Assembly (NCBI GenBank): GCA_029240475.1 | Contig: JAREAF010000075.1 | Coordinates: 1 to 9,572, forward strand | Length of the DNA stretch: 9,572 nucleotides | Source of the DNA: Rhodospirillales bacterium | GTDB taxonomy: Bacteria; Pseudomonadota; Alphaproteobacteria; JAREAF01 | Direction: 5' to 3' | Shown: piece by piece, positions 1 to 6,947 of the stretch | How positions within the stretch are numbered: position 1 is the first letter of the stretch | Layout: every line of letters starts with the position of its first letter | Translations under genes and position numbers: made by a program | The notes under the pieces: model-generated | What the model was told of the DNA's origin: nothing | Seen by the model: the letters and a program-made list of their open reading frames with translations, nothing else | Databases searched by the model: none

Positions 1-2
1 GC

Positions 3-722
3 CGCGTCTCCGGCAGCGGCGGCCTCGAGCAGCGCTTCAGCAGCAAGCTGTCCGCGGGCGTTGGTTTGTCGGTCTCGCTCGAGCAGGAGGATGACGACGA
101 GGGCGAGGACGCCTTCACGCTGTTCGGCGTTCCGGCCTTCGTGCGCTACGACGGCACCGACGACCCGCTGGATCCCTCCTCCGGCGCGCGTGCGGATGCG
201 AGGGTGACGCCCTACTACGCCCTATTCGCCGAGACCGACTACTTCGTGCGCAGCGAGGCAATCGCTTCGGCCTATTACGCCATCGACGATGAGGATCGGT
301 ACGTGCTTGCCGCGCGAGGCCGGGTGGGAACGATCTGGGGCGCCGGACGGCAGGAGCTGCCTGCTTCGGTCCGCTTCTATTCAGGAGGCGGCGGCTCGGT
401 CCGGGGCTACGGGTTCCAGGAGCTCGGGCCGCTGGACGAGGACAACGATCCGCTGGGCGGACGGTCCGTCATCGAGTTCGGCGGCGAGATGCGCATGCGC
501 ATCACCGAGACGATCGGCGTGGTGCCGTTCGTTGAAGGCGGCAATGTGTATGTCGATATGCTGCCGGAGATCTATCAGTTCGATTTCCGCTACGCCGCCG
601 GATTGGGACTTCGGTACTACACAGCCATCGGCCCGCTGCGGCTCGATGTCGCCGTCCCCTTGGACCGTCGCGAAACCGACGACCCGTTCCAGTTCTATAT
701 AAGTCTGGGACAGGCCTTCTAA
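3..722 (+). CDS. tamA: TamA outer-membrane barrel, C-terminal part (5' end cut by window)
   Basis: This is the C-terminal 239 residues of an Omp85-superfamily outer membrane protein. The frame is open to the left edge (first full codon at 3), so the TTG at 66 is an internal leucine, not the start. Visible features are alternating aromatic and polar beta-strands, the RFYSGGGGSVRGYGFQ segment holding the VRGY motif (VRGF/Y is the conserved lid-loop motif of Omp85 barrels), a VPFVEGGNVY strand, a GIGPLRLD-like strand (AIGPLRLDVAVPL) and a final strand FQFYISLGQAF ending in Phe, the usual BAM-recognition end of outer membrane proteins. The POTRA domains must lie upstream, outside the window. An acidic loop (EDDDEGED, about residues 28-35 of the fragment) is present. 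The gene directly downstream is tamB, which favours TamA over BamA. TamA is known as the outer-membrane partner of TamB in outer membrane protein assembly. Confidence 0.88.
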   Translation, partial: RVSGSGGLEQRFSSKLSAGVGLSVSLEQEDDDEGEDAFTLFGVPAFVRYDGTDDPLDPSSGARADARVTPYYALFAETDYFVRSEAIASAYYAIDDEDRYVLAARGRVGTIWGAGRQELPASVRFYSGGGGSVRGYGFQELGPLDEDNDPLGGRSVIEFGGEMRMRITETIGVVPFVEGGNVYVDMLPEIYQFDFRYAAGLGLRYYTAIGPLRLDVAVPLDRRETDDPFQFYISLGQAF

Positions 723-730
723 GAGCACCG

Positions 731-3700
731 ATGAGCCGTTGGCTGAAAATCGCCGCCGCGTCCGCGGGCGCGCTGATCCTGCTGCTCCTTGCAGCGGCGG
801 CCCTCGCCTATGGCTGGATGCAGACGGAGGGCGGCCGCCGCTGGGTCGAGGCGCGCGTCGCCGCCGCCACGGACGGCCAGGTGCTCGTCGAAGGCCTGGA
901 AGGCTCCTTGCCGTTCGATGCGCGGGCTCGCCGCCTAGTGCTGGCGGACGCGCGAGGGCCCTGGCTGAGCGGCGAGCGGGTGCGCCTCTCTTTGCGACCC
1001 GCCGCCCTGCTCCGGCTGCATGCGCAAATCGAGACGCTTTCCGCCGAACGCATCGAGATTTCGCGGTTACCCGAGGCGGATGCGGAACAGCCCGACGAAA
1101 GCGCGCCGCCATCGCCGCCGCGCCTCCCCGTGTCGATCGAGCTTGCCCAGCTGCATGCCCCCGAGATCCTTCTGGCCCGATCCGTCCTGGGCCAGGAGGC
1201 GCGGCTGTCGCTCTCCGGATCGGGCGCCCTCTCGGACGGATCGGCGCGGCTCGATCTAACGCTGCGGCGGCTCGATGCACCCGGCGCGGCCGCGATCGAC
1301 CTGGCCTATGACGGCCAGCGGCTCGCGCTGGAGGCCGCGATCGATGATCCGCGCGGACTGGCCGCAAGCGCCCTCGGCGCGCAATCCGAGGTGCCCGTCA
1401 CGCTGCGCGCATCGGGCGCGGGCCCGCTCCGGTCCTGGCGTGGCACCGTGCAGGCAAGCCTGGCCGAGGCGGAGAGCGACCTCTCCATTGCGATCGATGA
1501 GGGACGCCTGACCGCCTCCGGCTCGCTGGATCCGCGCCCCCTGCTCCAGCCGCGCATCGCCGCGCTGCTGCCCGAGCCGCTCCGGATCGAGGGCGTCGCC
1601 CGCATCGGCGAGCAGCGCACATTGGAGCGCATCGCGGTGACCTCGGGCGCCACGCGCCTGTCCTTCGAGGGCGCCGTTCGGTTGAACGACCTGACCGGCT
1701 CGGGCGAGGCAAGGCTCGCGTTCCCCGATGCTGCCGTGCTCCAGCCGCTCCTGGACGTGCCGCTGCAGGGAGCCGTGTCGGGCACGGCGGTCATCGACAC
1801 GACGGTCGAGGGCCAGACCGCCAAGCTGGCCCTCCGAGGCGAGCAGCTAGCGGCCGAGGGCTACTCCGCCGCGGCCGTTACTGTGGATGCGACCGCGAGC
1901 CGCCCGCGCGGAGCGGAGGAGTTCAATATGGCGGCGGTGGTGCAGGCTTCCGGGCTCGCGGCCGAGCGGGACGTGGAAGGCGCGGTGCTGCCGGCCGACC
2001 TCACGCTCTCCTTTGACGGCGCGCTCGCTCCGGCTGCCGGCAGGCTCGTGGCCCGGCGCCTCAGCCTCACGGGCGAGGGAGCGGAGATCGCCTTCAGCGG
2101 GAGCGCGCAATTGAACGGGCTGCTGGACGGCGCCCTCCACATGTCCGTGCCCCAAGTCGCTCCCTTCGCGAGACTGGCGGGGCTGAACTGGGCCGGCGCG
2201 GTGACGCTCGACGCGCGCCTGGACGCCAGTTCCGGCAGCGGCACCACGCGGTTCACCATCGATGGAAGCTGGCGCGAGCCCGTGACCGGCGTCGCGGCGC
2301 TCGATCCCGCGCTCGGCGATGCGATCGTGATCGCGGCGGCGGGATCCGCGCGCTATGACGGCGCGCTCGATGTCGAGGCGGCTAGGGTCAGCTCCGAGGT
2401 ACTCGCGCTATCGCTCTCGGGGCGAATCGCGGCGCAAGGCCCGCTCGATGCGCGCTTCGAATTGACCGCATCCGAACTCGGCGCCTTTTCCGCCGCAACC
2501 CCGATGACGGGTTCGGCGCGCATCAATGGCCGGCTCACCGGAACCGCCGCCGCGCCGCGGCTGGAAGCGGCGGCGGTCTCGCCCAGCCTGTCCGTCGCGC
2601 GGACCGAGTTGCGCGACCTGGCGGTGGCCGTCGATCTGACGGAACTCAGGCCCGACTTGCGCGGGTCGGCCACGGGGAGCGTGACGGTGGAGGGCGTGCG
2701 TACCGAGTTCGCCAGCGATCTCGCGCTCGAGGATCAGGTGCTGTCGCTGGCCGGACTGCGCGCGCGCGCCAACGGCAGCACGATCGCGGGCGACATCGCG
2801 CTTGCCCTTGAGGGCGGCGCCGTCACGGGTGCGGTCGAGCTGGATGCCCCCGATCTGGCGCCCTGGTCCAAGCTGGCCGGCCTGCCGCTGAGCGGCTCGG
2901 CGCGCGCCAGAGTGGCATTGAAAGGCGACGGCGGCGCGAGCGCGGAGGGCGGCGGTTCGAACATCTCCGTCGCGGACACCCGGATCGCGGCGTTGCGCGC
3001 CACGGCGGCACTGTCGAACTGGCGCGGGCCGCTGGCGGGCCGCATCGACCTTGCGGCGGAGCGCATCACCGCCGGAGCCGCGTTCCTGGACACGGCGACG
3101 CTCCGGCTCGATCCGAAGGAAGGCAAGTTCCCGCTGCGCTTCTCCGGTTCGGGGAGCGCCGCCGCGCCCTTCGCGCTGGAAGGCCGGGGCGTGTACGAGC
3201 CCGACGCGCGACGGCTGCAACTGGCGCGGCTGAGCGGCGCCTATGCGCAAAACCCGGTGCAGCTGCGCAGCGCGACCTCGCTGAGCTTTGCGGATGGCTT
3301 GGCGGTCGCTCCGTTCGATCTCTCCTGGGGCGGCGCGCGTATCGGCGGCGAGGTTGCGTTCGGAACGCGGCTGTCCGGCGGCATCCGGGTGAGCGGCCTG
3401 CCGGTTCAGGACGTCGCCGCGTTCGCAGGCCGCCAGGACGTGCAGGGCACACTGAAGGCGGCGCTTGCCTTCTCCGGGACTCGCGACGAGCCAACCGCGA
3501 CGCTGACCGCAACGATATCGGGGCTCGCCTTTTCCGGCGCGCCCGAGCGAACCCCGCCGGGCGAGCTGAGCTTCACGGGCGAATTGAAGCGGACCCGGCT
3601 CGATTGGCGCGCCGAGCTCTCGTCCCGCGACGCCGACCTGTCGGTGACCGCGTCCGGGGTCCTGCCGGTGGCCTGGACCGACCCGCCCTTCGGGATCGCC

Positions 3701-5041
3701 GTCGAGCGGTCAGGGCCGCTCAGCGCGCGGGTGGACGGCTCTGGCGAGATCGCTCCGCTCATCGCGCTCGCCGGGATCGGCGAGGACCGCGCGACCGGCC
3801 GCTACGTCATCGACCTGCGGATCGCGGGCAGCCTCGACCGCCCGGCCGTCTCCGGAGCGGTGAGAGTCGAGAACGGCTTCTACGAGAATTTCGCGAGCGG
3901 CGCCGAGCTGCGCGACATCCGGCTCGAGGCCAGCGGGGCGCAAGACCGGCTGCAACTCACCTTGGCAGCCACCGACGGCGAGGGCGGCCGCATCGAGGGC
4001 GGCGGCACCATGCGCCTCACCGGCGCGAGCATCGCCGCCATGGACCTGACCGCGCGCCTCGTCGACTTCCGCGCCATCCGCCGCGACGATGTGCGGGCCC
4101 GCGCCACCGGCGAATTCGCACTCGCCGGTCCGTTGGATCGAATGCTCCTCTCCGGCCAGGTGCGGCTCGAACGCATGAGCATCAGCCTGCCGGAGCAGAC
4201 GCGCGCCTCCGCCCCCGTGCTCGACGTGATCGAGGTGAATGCGCCTGACGCGGGTGCGGAGCGCGTGACTCGCACCGACGAGGCGACGGCCCATGCGCCC
4301 GCGGCCTTCAAGATGGGGCTGGACATCGATGCCGAGCTGCCGCGGGTCGAGGTCGCCGGCCGCGGGCTGCGCTCCGAATGGCATGGCGCCGTTTCGGTCG
4401 CCGGCACCACCGTCGCCCCGCAGATCACGGGCGAGCTGCGCCTGGATCGCGGCACCTTCACCGCGCTCGGCAAGACCTTCACCTTGACCGAAGGGCTGAT
4501 CAGATTCGGCGGGGGGCCGGAGCTGGATCCCTCGATCCGCGTGATCGCGGAGAAGGAAGTGCGCGATGCGGTGGCGCGCGCGACGCTCACCGGCTCGCTC
4601 TCCGCGCCGCTGCTCGATTTCTCCGCCCGGCCCGAGCTGCCGGTCGACGAGGTGCTCGCGCGCCTGCTGTTCGACAAGGGCGCGGGGCAGGTCGGCGCGG
4701 CCGAGGCGCTGCAGCTGGCGCAGGTGGCGGCGGCGCTGCGCGGCGGCGGGACCAGCACCGGCGTGGTCGAGCGGCTCGGGCAGAAGCTCGGGCTCGATCG
4801 CATCGACATCTCCACGGTCGAGACCGTGGACGAGGAAACCGGCGAGACCGGCGAGGCCGCCGCCCTCTCGCTCGGCAAGGATATCAGCGAGGATGTGCGG
4901 GTCGGCGTCGAGCAGGGCATTCAGCCCGGCACCGGCAGCGTCACGGTCGAGGTCGATCTCGGCAAGAACCTCTCGGTCGAGAGCCGCGTCGGCGCCGAAG
5001 GGCGCAGCGGCGTCGGGCTCAAATGGGAGTATGATTACTGA
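731..5041 (+). CDS. tamB: TamB, inner-membrane-anchored translocation/assembly module protein
   Basis: The protein has 1436 residues, slightly longer than E. coli TamB (about 1260). An uncleaved signal anchor spans roughly residues 5-28 (a Leu/Ala-rich stretch after MSRWLK). Then follow about 1100 residues of low-complexity beta-rich sequence with recurring short G/S-A-L-x-G strand units, expected of the periplasm-spanning beta-taco/helix. The C-terminal TamB (formerly DUF490) domain covers about residues 1100-1436, with the family signatures RGTFTALGKTF (about 1240), an IRFGGGPELDPSI strand, LPVDEVLARLLFDKG (about 1303) and a final strand GVGLKWEYDY. The family acts with TamA in outer membrane protein assembly, and AsmA-like relatives are implicated in phospholipid transport to the outer membrane. 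ATG 731 lies 8 bases after the tamA stop, so the two are almost certainly cotranscribed. Shine-Dalgarno support is weak (AAGAG at 720-724, overlapping the tamA stop). No frameshift or internal stop is seen. Confidence 0.93.
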   Translation: MSRWLKIAAASAGALILLLLAAAALAYGWMQTEGGRRWVEARVAAATDGQVLVEGLEGSLPFDARARRLVLADARGPWLSGERVRLSLRPAALLRLHAQIETLSAERIEISRLPEADAEQPDESAPPSPPRLPVSIELAQLHAPEILLARSVLGQEARLSLSGSGALSDGSARLDLTLRRLDAPGAAAIDLAYDGQRLALEAAIDDPRGLAASALGAQSEVPVTLRASGAGPLRSWRGTVQASLAEAESDLSIAIDEGRLTASGSLDPRPLLQPRIAALLPEPLRIEGVARIGEQRTLERIAVTSGATRLSFEGAVRLNDLTGSGEARLAFPDAAVLQPLLDVPLQGAVSGTAVIDTTVEGQTAKLALRGEQLAAEGYSAAAVTVDATASRPRGAEEFNMAAVVQASGLAAERDVEGAVLPADLTLSFDGALAPAAGRLVARRLSLTGEGAEIAFSGSAQLNGLLDGALHMSVPQVAPFARLAGLNWAGAVTLDARLDASSGSGTTRFTIDGSWREPVTGVAALDPALGDAIVIAAAGSARYDGALDVEAARVSSEVLALSLSGRIAAQGPLDARFELTASELGAFSAATPMTGSARINGRLTGTAAAPRLEAAAVSPSLSVARTELRDLAVAVDLTELRPDLRGSATGSVTVEGVRTEFASDLALEDQVLSLAGLRARANGSTIAGDIALALEGGAVTGAVELDAPDLAPWSKLAGLPLSGSARARVALKGDGGASAEGGGSNISVADTRIAALRATAALSNWRGPLAGRIDLAAERITAGAAFLDTATLRLDPKEGKFPLRFSGSGSAAAPFALEGRGVYEPDARRLQLARLSGAYAQNPVQLRSATSLSFADGLAVAPFDLSWGGARIGGEVAFGTRLSGGIRVSGLPVQDVAAFAGRQDVQGTLKAALAFSGTRDEPTATLTATISGLAFSGAPERTPPGELSFTGELKRTRLDWRAELSSRDADLSVTASGVLPVAWTDPPFGIAVERSGPLSARVDGSGEIAPLIALAGIGEDRATGRYVIDLRIAGSLDRPAVSGAVRVENGFYENFASGAELRDIRLEASGAQDRLQLTLAATDGEGGRIEGGGTMRLTGASIAAMDLTARLVDFRAIRRDDVRARATGEFALAGPLDRMLLSGQVRLERMSISLPEQTRASAPVLDVIEVNAPDAGAERVTRTDEATAHAPAAFKMGLDIDAELPRVEVAGRGLRSEWHGAVSVAGTTVAPQITGELRLDRGTFTALGKTFTLTEGLIRFGGGPELDPSIRVIAEKEVRDAVARATLTGSLSAPLLDFSARPELPVDEVLARLLFDKGAGQVGAAEALQLAQVAAALRGGGTSTGVVERLGQKLGLDRIDISTVETVDEETGETGEAAALSLGKDISEDVRVGVEQGIQPGTGSVTVEVDLGKNLSVESRVGAEGRSGVGLKWEYDY

Positions 5042-5077
5042 GCGGGTGACCGCCGTTCTCCCTCATGGTGCCGTCGC

Positions 5078-5686
5078 ATGGATCCCTATCTGCTCCTGCG
5101 CTTTGCGCATCTCGTCGGGCTGATGCTGATCTCGGCCGGGCTGATCGGCGTGTTCGTGGCGGACATGCGCTCGCGCCAGAGCCGCGAGCTGAAGCTGTTC
5201 GCACAGGCCGTCAACCTGATCGCGCTCTTCTATGACGGCCTCGTCGTGCCGGGCGCGATCCTGCTGGCGGGCAGCGGGACGTGGCTGATCGTGTCCTATT
5301 ACGGCGGCTGGGACTTCCTGAGGATGCCGTGGCTGGTCGGGATGGTGCTGCTGTTCCTGTTCGAGTTCGTCGAGGGGAACACCATCACGCGGCGGTACTT
5401 CACCCGCCTCCGCCGCCTGACGGGGAACGCGCTTGCCCAAGGCCGCGTGACCCCGGAGCTCGCCCGGGCTCGTTCGGAGCAGCTCGCCTCCTTCACGCAC
5501 TTCCTCGACATCCCGATCCTGACGGTGATCGTGTCGCTGGGAGCGCTGCGGCCGGAGACCTGGACCCAATTCGTCATCGGCACCGCCTTGGCGGTGGCAG
5601 CCGCATCGGTGCTGAACTATGCGATCCCTCGGCTCTATCCCTGGACCGGCGCCGAGGCCGAGGCCGGCCTCGCCAGAACGGCCTAG
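5078..5686 (+). CDS. Small multi-spanning membrane protein, DUF2269-like
   Basis: A 202-residue integral membrane protein with about five hydrophobic segments: residues 5-27, 43-75 (possibly a long helix or hairpin containing YDGLVVPGAILLAGSGTW), 84-99, 143-159 and 163-183. A His in the first helix (RFAHLVGLML) and the PGxxLLxxSGTW segment resemble the DUF2269 family, although that assignment is from memory. A charged cytoplasmic-looking loop (about 100-140, rich in Arg) separates helices 3 and 4. The start ATG at 5078 is the first in-frame one and places helix 1 at the very N-terminus; I see no clear Shine-Dalgarno, so the gene may depend on translation from tamB, whose stop is 36 bases upstream. 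Position suggests cotranscription with tamAB. The function is unknown. No enzyme motif is visible, and other small membrane families remain possible. Confidence 0.72.
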   Translation: MDPYLLLRFAHLVGLMLISAGLIGVFVADMRSRQSRELKLFAQAVNLIALFYDGLVVPGAILLAGSGTWLIVSYYGGWDFLRMPWLVGMVLLFLFEFVEGNTITRRYFTRLRRLTGNALAQGRVTPELARARSEQLASFTHFLDIPILTVIVSLGALRPETWTQFVIGTALAVAAASVLNYAIPRLYPWTGAEAEAGLARTA

Positions 5687-6597
5687 CCCGGCCGCCCTCG
5701 CCCGCGCACCAGCATGGTGCTGACCACGACGAGCGCGACGCCCGCCAGCACGGCTGGGCTCGGCACTTCGGCCCAGAAGACATAGCCGAGCGCCGCCGCC
5801 CAGATCAGCGCCGTGTAGTCGAGCGGCGCCAGCATGGATGCCTCGCCGAAGCGGAAGGCCTGGTTCATGAAGAACTGCCCCAGCGTCCCCGTCACGCCGA
5901 CCATCAGGAAGAGCCAGACATCCTCCGGCTCGGGCGTGCGCCACTGCCAGGGCAGCACCGCGCCGGTCGCAAGCAGGCAGACGATGGAATAATAGAAGAG
6001 GATGGTGTGGCTGCTCTCGGTCAGGCTCAGCTGGCGCGAGGAGATGAGGGTCAGCGCATAGAGCACCGCCGATGTCAGCGCGAGGGCGGCGCCGACGCCC
6101 CACACGCCACCGCCCGGCTGCACCATCACCAGCACGCCGGCGAATCCGATCGCCACCGCCGCCCAGCGGCGCGCGGCCACCCGCTCCTTCAAGAGCAGAA
6201 CGGAGAAGACGGTGGTGAAGATCGGCGCGGCGAAGGCGATCGCCACCACGTCGGCGAGCGCCATTCGCGCGATCGCATAATAGAAGAGCAGCATCGCGCC
6301 GAGATTGCAGATCGAACGGATCAGGTGCCCGCCCGGCCGGCGCGTCGCGAGCCCGCCGAGGCCCTGCGCGCTGCGGGCCGCCACCCCGACCGCGAAGATC
6401 AGGCCGACGACATAGCGCAGGAACGCGATCTGCGGGACCGGATAGCCCTCCGCCAGCGCCTTCACGCCGGCATCGAGAACGGCAAGGCACGAGACCGCCG
6501 CGACCATGTAGGCGATCGCCTTGCGCGGAGCGACGCGATAGGCGGGCGCCGCCGCCTGCCCGCTGATCCCGGTCCTGGCGTCGGTCTCGGCTCTCAA
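5683..6597 (-). CDS. EamA/DMT-superfamily drug/metabolite transporter
   Basis: About 304 residues with ten predicted membrane helices arranged as two EamA repeats, the usual size for this family. Characteristic segments are an R-Y-hydrophobic motif after helix 1-2 (AFLRYVVGLIFA), LFYYAIARMALADVVAIAF, then APIFTTVFSVLLLKERV at the end of the first repeat, and the second-repeat counterpart APLDYTALIWAAALGYVFWAE. Members export or import small metabolites across the inner membrane; the substrate cannot be read from sequence. The start is uncertain. No ATG occurs before helix 1, and the first ATG (near 6507) falls inside that helix. A TTG at 6597 with GAAGG seven bases upstream is the best candidate. 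A longer reading starting near 6681 would run through the tRNA gene and is rejected. The stop overlaps the stop of the convergent membrane-protein gene by four bases. Confidence 0.87.
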   Translation of the reverse strand: MRAETDARTGISGQAAAPAYRVAPRKAIAYMVAAVSCLAVLDAGVKALAEGYPVPQIAFLRYVVGLIFAVGVAARSAQGLGGLATRRPGGHLIRSICNLGAMLLFYYAIARMALADVVAIAFAAPIFTTVFSVLLLKERVAARRWAAVAIGFAGVLVMVQPGGGVWGVGAALALTSAVLYALTLISSRQLSLTESSHTILFYYSIVCLLATGAVLPWQWRTPEPEDVWLFLMVGVTGTLGQFFMNQAFRFGEASMLAPLDYTALIWAAALGYVFWAEVPSPAVLAGVALVVVSTMLVRGRGRPG

Positions 6598-6604
6598 AGC
6601 TGGG

Positions 6605-6609
6605 CCTTC
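6605..6609 (-). promoter_or_regulatory. Candidate ribosome binding site of the EamA transporter
   Basis: The minus strand reads GAAGG here, seven bases before a TTG codon at 6597. It is the reason for preferring that TTG: the next ATG lies inside the first membrane helix, and any earlier start would be inside the tRNA. The match to the anti-Shine-Dalgarno is only partial, so this is a modest call. Confidence 0.4.
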
Positions 6610-6636
6610 GCTGATGGGATGGAAGGCAAGAAGGAA

Positions 6637-6713
6637 TGGGGCGAGCGATGGGACTTGAACCCACAACCCCCGGGACCACAACCCGGTGCTCTAACCAATT
6701 GAGCTACGCCCGC
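6637..6713 (-). tRNA. tRNA-His (anticodon GTG), CCA encoded, G-1 present
   Basis: Read on the minus strand, a full cloverleaf folds: acceptor stem GCGGGCG with CGCTCGC (one G-T wobble), T8 A9, D stem GCTC/GAGC with loop AATTGGTTA, anticodon stem CCGGG/CCCGG with loop TTGTGGT, a 5-base variable region, T stem GTGGG/CCCAT with loop TTCAAGT, discriminator C73 at 6640 and an encoded CCA at 6639-6637. The anticodon GTG is at 6679-6677. The base before the acceptor stem (6714) is G on this strand, giving the G-1:C73 pair that marks canonical histidine tRNA. If G-1 is retained in the mature RNA, as is usual for tRNA-His, the molecule starts at 6714. The transporter gene begins about 40 bases downstream on the same strand with no hairpin terminator between them, so read-through is possible. 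Confidence 0.97.
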
Positions 6714-6774
6714 CGCAGGCTGATGCGCGGGGGGCCTGGCGAGAGGTGAGGCAAGGCGGCCCCGCGACGGGCGT

Positions 6775-6804
6775 TTGGTAGCGTATGGCGGCGCCGGGCG
6801 TCAA
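6775..6804 (-). promoter_or_regulatory. Candidate sigma-70-type promoter for tRNA-His
   Basis: On the minus strand, TTGACG (6804-6799) matches the -35 consensus TTGACA at five of six bases. Eighteen bases further on lies TACCAA (6780-6775), a weak -10 match that keeps the conserved first T and A. Transcription would start roughly 50-55 bases before the mature tRNA. The -35 is good; the -10 is the weak point. No other match of this quality is seen on this strand between the tRNA and the aminotransferase gene. Confidence 0.42.
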
Positions 6805-6819
6805 GCATCCCTCCCCCGA

Positions 6820-6844
6820 TTGCGCCCCGCAATTCCAGGCGCAA
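6820..6844. promoter_or_regulatory. Perfect 7-bp inverted repeat TTGCGCC-N11-GGCGCAA, possible operator
   Basis: TTGCGCC (6820-6826) and GGCGCAA (6838-6844) are exact inverted copies separated by 11 bases, giving a centre-to-centre distance of 18 bases, a little under two helical turns. The site lies between the divergently arranged tRNA-His promoter candidate and the aminotransferase start, about 100 bases before the latter. That geometry fits a dimeric regulator site. It could also form a weak hairpin or be chance in GC-rich DNA. No regulator gene is adjacent. Confidence 0.25.
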
Positions 6845-6932
6845 AACTGCTAGTTAGCGGCGTTCCGAGTGGAAACGGCGAAGGCTGCGGCGGTTCATAT
6901 ACGGCCGGATTTCGCCCTCGCTACTCTTCGTC

Positions 6933-6939
6933 AAAAGGA
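6933..6939 (+). promoter_or_regulatory. Shine-Dalgarno of the aminotransferase gene
   Basis: AAAAGGA ends eight bases before ATG 6948. It is the clearest ribosome binding site in the window and supports that start over the in-frame ATG at codon 8. Confidence 0.6.
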
Positions 6940-6947
6940 CGCCCGCC

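Noticed and set aside
381..1367. 328-codon minus-strand open frame across the tamA-tamB junction
   Set aside because: It is an Arg/Pro/Ala-rich shadow frame covering two conserved gene ends, with no domain.
3880..4920. 346-codon open frame antisense to the tamB C-terminal domain
   Set aside because: It is Ser/Arg/Ala-rich and low in complexity, as expected opposite a GC-rich coding frame, and tamB is clearly real here.
5065..5067. Alternative ATG for the membrane protein after tamB
   Set aside because: It is out of frame with the membrane protein (13 bases before ATG 5078).
5063..6679. 538-codon open frame on the minus strand across the membrane protein and transporter genes
   Set aside because: It is a GC-rich shadow frame: Arg/Gly/Ala-rich, without domain or membrane pattern, and it overlaps two well-supported genes and the tRNA.
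5683..6681. Longer form of the transporter starting at TTG 6681 (332 residues)
   Set aside because: Its first 15 or so codons are read from the tRNA-His gene (WSRGLWVQVPS-type translation is a familiar tRNA artefact). The true start must lie after the tRNA.
5281..6702. 473-codon open frame on the plus strand opposite the transporter
   Set aside because: Its composition is rich in Arg, Asp, His and Gly with no recognisable domain, and it ends inside the tRNA. It is a shadow of the minus-strand transporter.
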